Position numbers and translations under genes: made by a program. From the IMG/VR virus record IMGVR_UViG_3300030328_005397, positions 1-43,026 of that record: a stretch of DNA of 43,026 nucleotides. One strand, written 5' to 3'. The first letter of the stretch is position 1; each line of letters begins with the position of its first letter. The stretch is from a virus. The notes below the pieces were generated by a model. It worked only from the letters and a program-made list of their open reading frames with translations. It did no database searches and was not told the origin of the DNA. This document shows, piece by piece, positions 42,945-43,026 of the stretch.

Positions 42945-43026
42945 ATGAATCCAAAATCAATAAAACTATGTTGCGGCGGCCGAGGTTGCCCCGAACTAAC
43001 TATAGAGGGAAATAAAGTCAAAATTA
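42945..43026 (+). CDS. Small cysteine-containing phage protein, N-terminal part (cut by window edge)
   Basis: ATG 42945 opens a frame still running at the window end, giving 27 residues: MNPKSIKLCCGGRGCPELTI and then EGNKVKI. I recall short T4-like-phage proteins starting 'iKLCCk.kGCP...i..d.v.i.DD', so this looks like the first part of that kind of protein. The Cys pair followed by Gly-Cys-Pro suggests metal binding. It lies 4 bases after the phosphomannomutase stop. Confidence 0.62.
   Translation, partial: MNPKSIKLCCGGRGCPELTIEGNKVKI

Noticed and set aside
1-43026. tRNA genes, CRISPR arrays, insertion sequences, att sites
   Set aside because: No cloverleaf with a TTC-loop, no regular spaced repeats, no transposase and no terminal inverted repeats were seen by eye. 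A tRNAscan-SE run would be needed to exclude an unusual tRNA.

Overview
The window looks like part of the genome of a large, AT-rich tailed double-stranded DNA phage, probably an uncultured or marine myovirus-type virus. It is not a bacterial chromosome. Genes are packed almost without gaps, mostly with 1-30 nt ATGA/TAATG-type overlaps. Typical phage genes are present: dUTPase, class I ribonucleotide reductase, Hsp20, dNMP kinase, phage sigma factor, UvsX/RecA-type recombinase, DnaB helicase, primase and several PD-(D/E)XK nucleases. Many short orphan genes belong to types I recall from other phages. No structural, terminase, tRNA, integrase or CRISPR genes are visible. The host is probably Gram-negative, because candidate spanin-like lipoproteins and sigma70-type promoters are present.

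Layout. (1) 1-2749, minus strand: nucleotide metabolism and small proteins (nrdA, cut by the window edge; four small orphans; hsp20; a KOW-like protein; dut). (2) 2750-3236: the only long non-coding gap, at the point where transcription diverges. It holds a GC-rich block of about 300 bp full of nested inverted repeats, the best candidate for an undescribed structured RNA. From here to the right end every gene is on the plus strand. (3) 3237-5203: dNMP kinase, an orphan, a sigma70-family factor and a small protein with an SSB-like acidic tail. (4) 5203-20653: a 15-kb glycan island of about 19 genes, including glycosyltransferases of several folds, WecB, RmlB-like, UDP-sugar dehydrogenase, Gmd, a short DegT aminotransferase, GNAT, a methyltransferase, and two fused sugar-activating enzymes. 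(5) 20685-32511: replication and recombination, with RecA-like recombinase, an FtsZ/tubulin-type GTPase, DnaB, primase, a RecB/Cas4-like nuclease, a DNA polymerase III alpha split into separate PHP and polymerase genes with a DnaQ-type exonuclease between them, and a second protein with an SSB-like tail. (6) 32511-38383: a second glycan set (multidomain glycosyltransferase, its apparently split partner, cupin, cytidylyltransferase) mixed with nucleases and a possible annealing protein. (7) 38386-43026: envelope and small-protein genes (a secreted protein, DUF4282 and other membrane proteins, lipoproteins), a thermonuclease, a phosphomannomutase and a partial small gene.

How it fits together. 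The phage appears to bring most of its own replisome and dNTP supply. Its sugar genes could make UDP-ManNAc/ManNAcA, a dTDP-4-keto-6-deoxy sugar (then aminated and acetylated) and GDP-6-deoxy sugars (phosphomannomutase, Gmd, GT11 fucosyltransferase), which many glycosyltransferases would attach to virion or host surface. Expression seems to rely on host-like promoters (TTGAC-N17-TAnnnT) buried in the tail of the preceding gene and lying only 6-17 nt before the start codon, plus a second repeated motif, GTGTAATAA, placed 5-6 nt before three start codons. All calls are from reading the sequence by eye; no database search was run.
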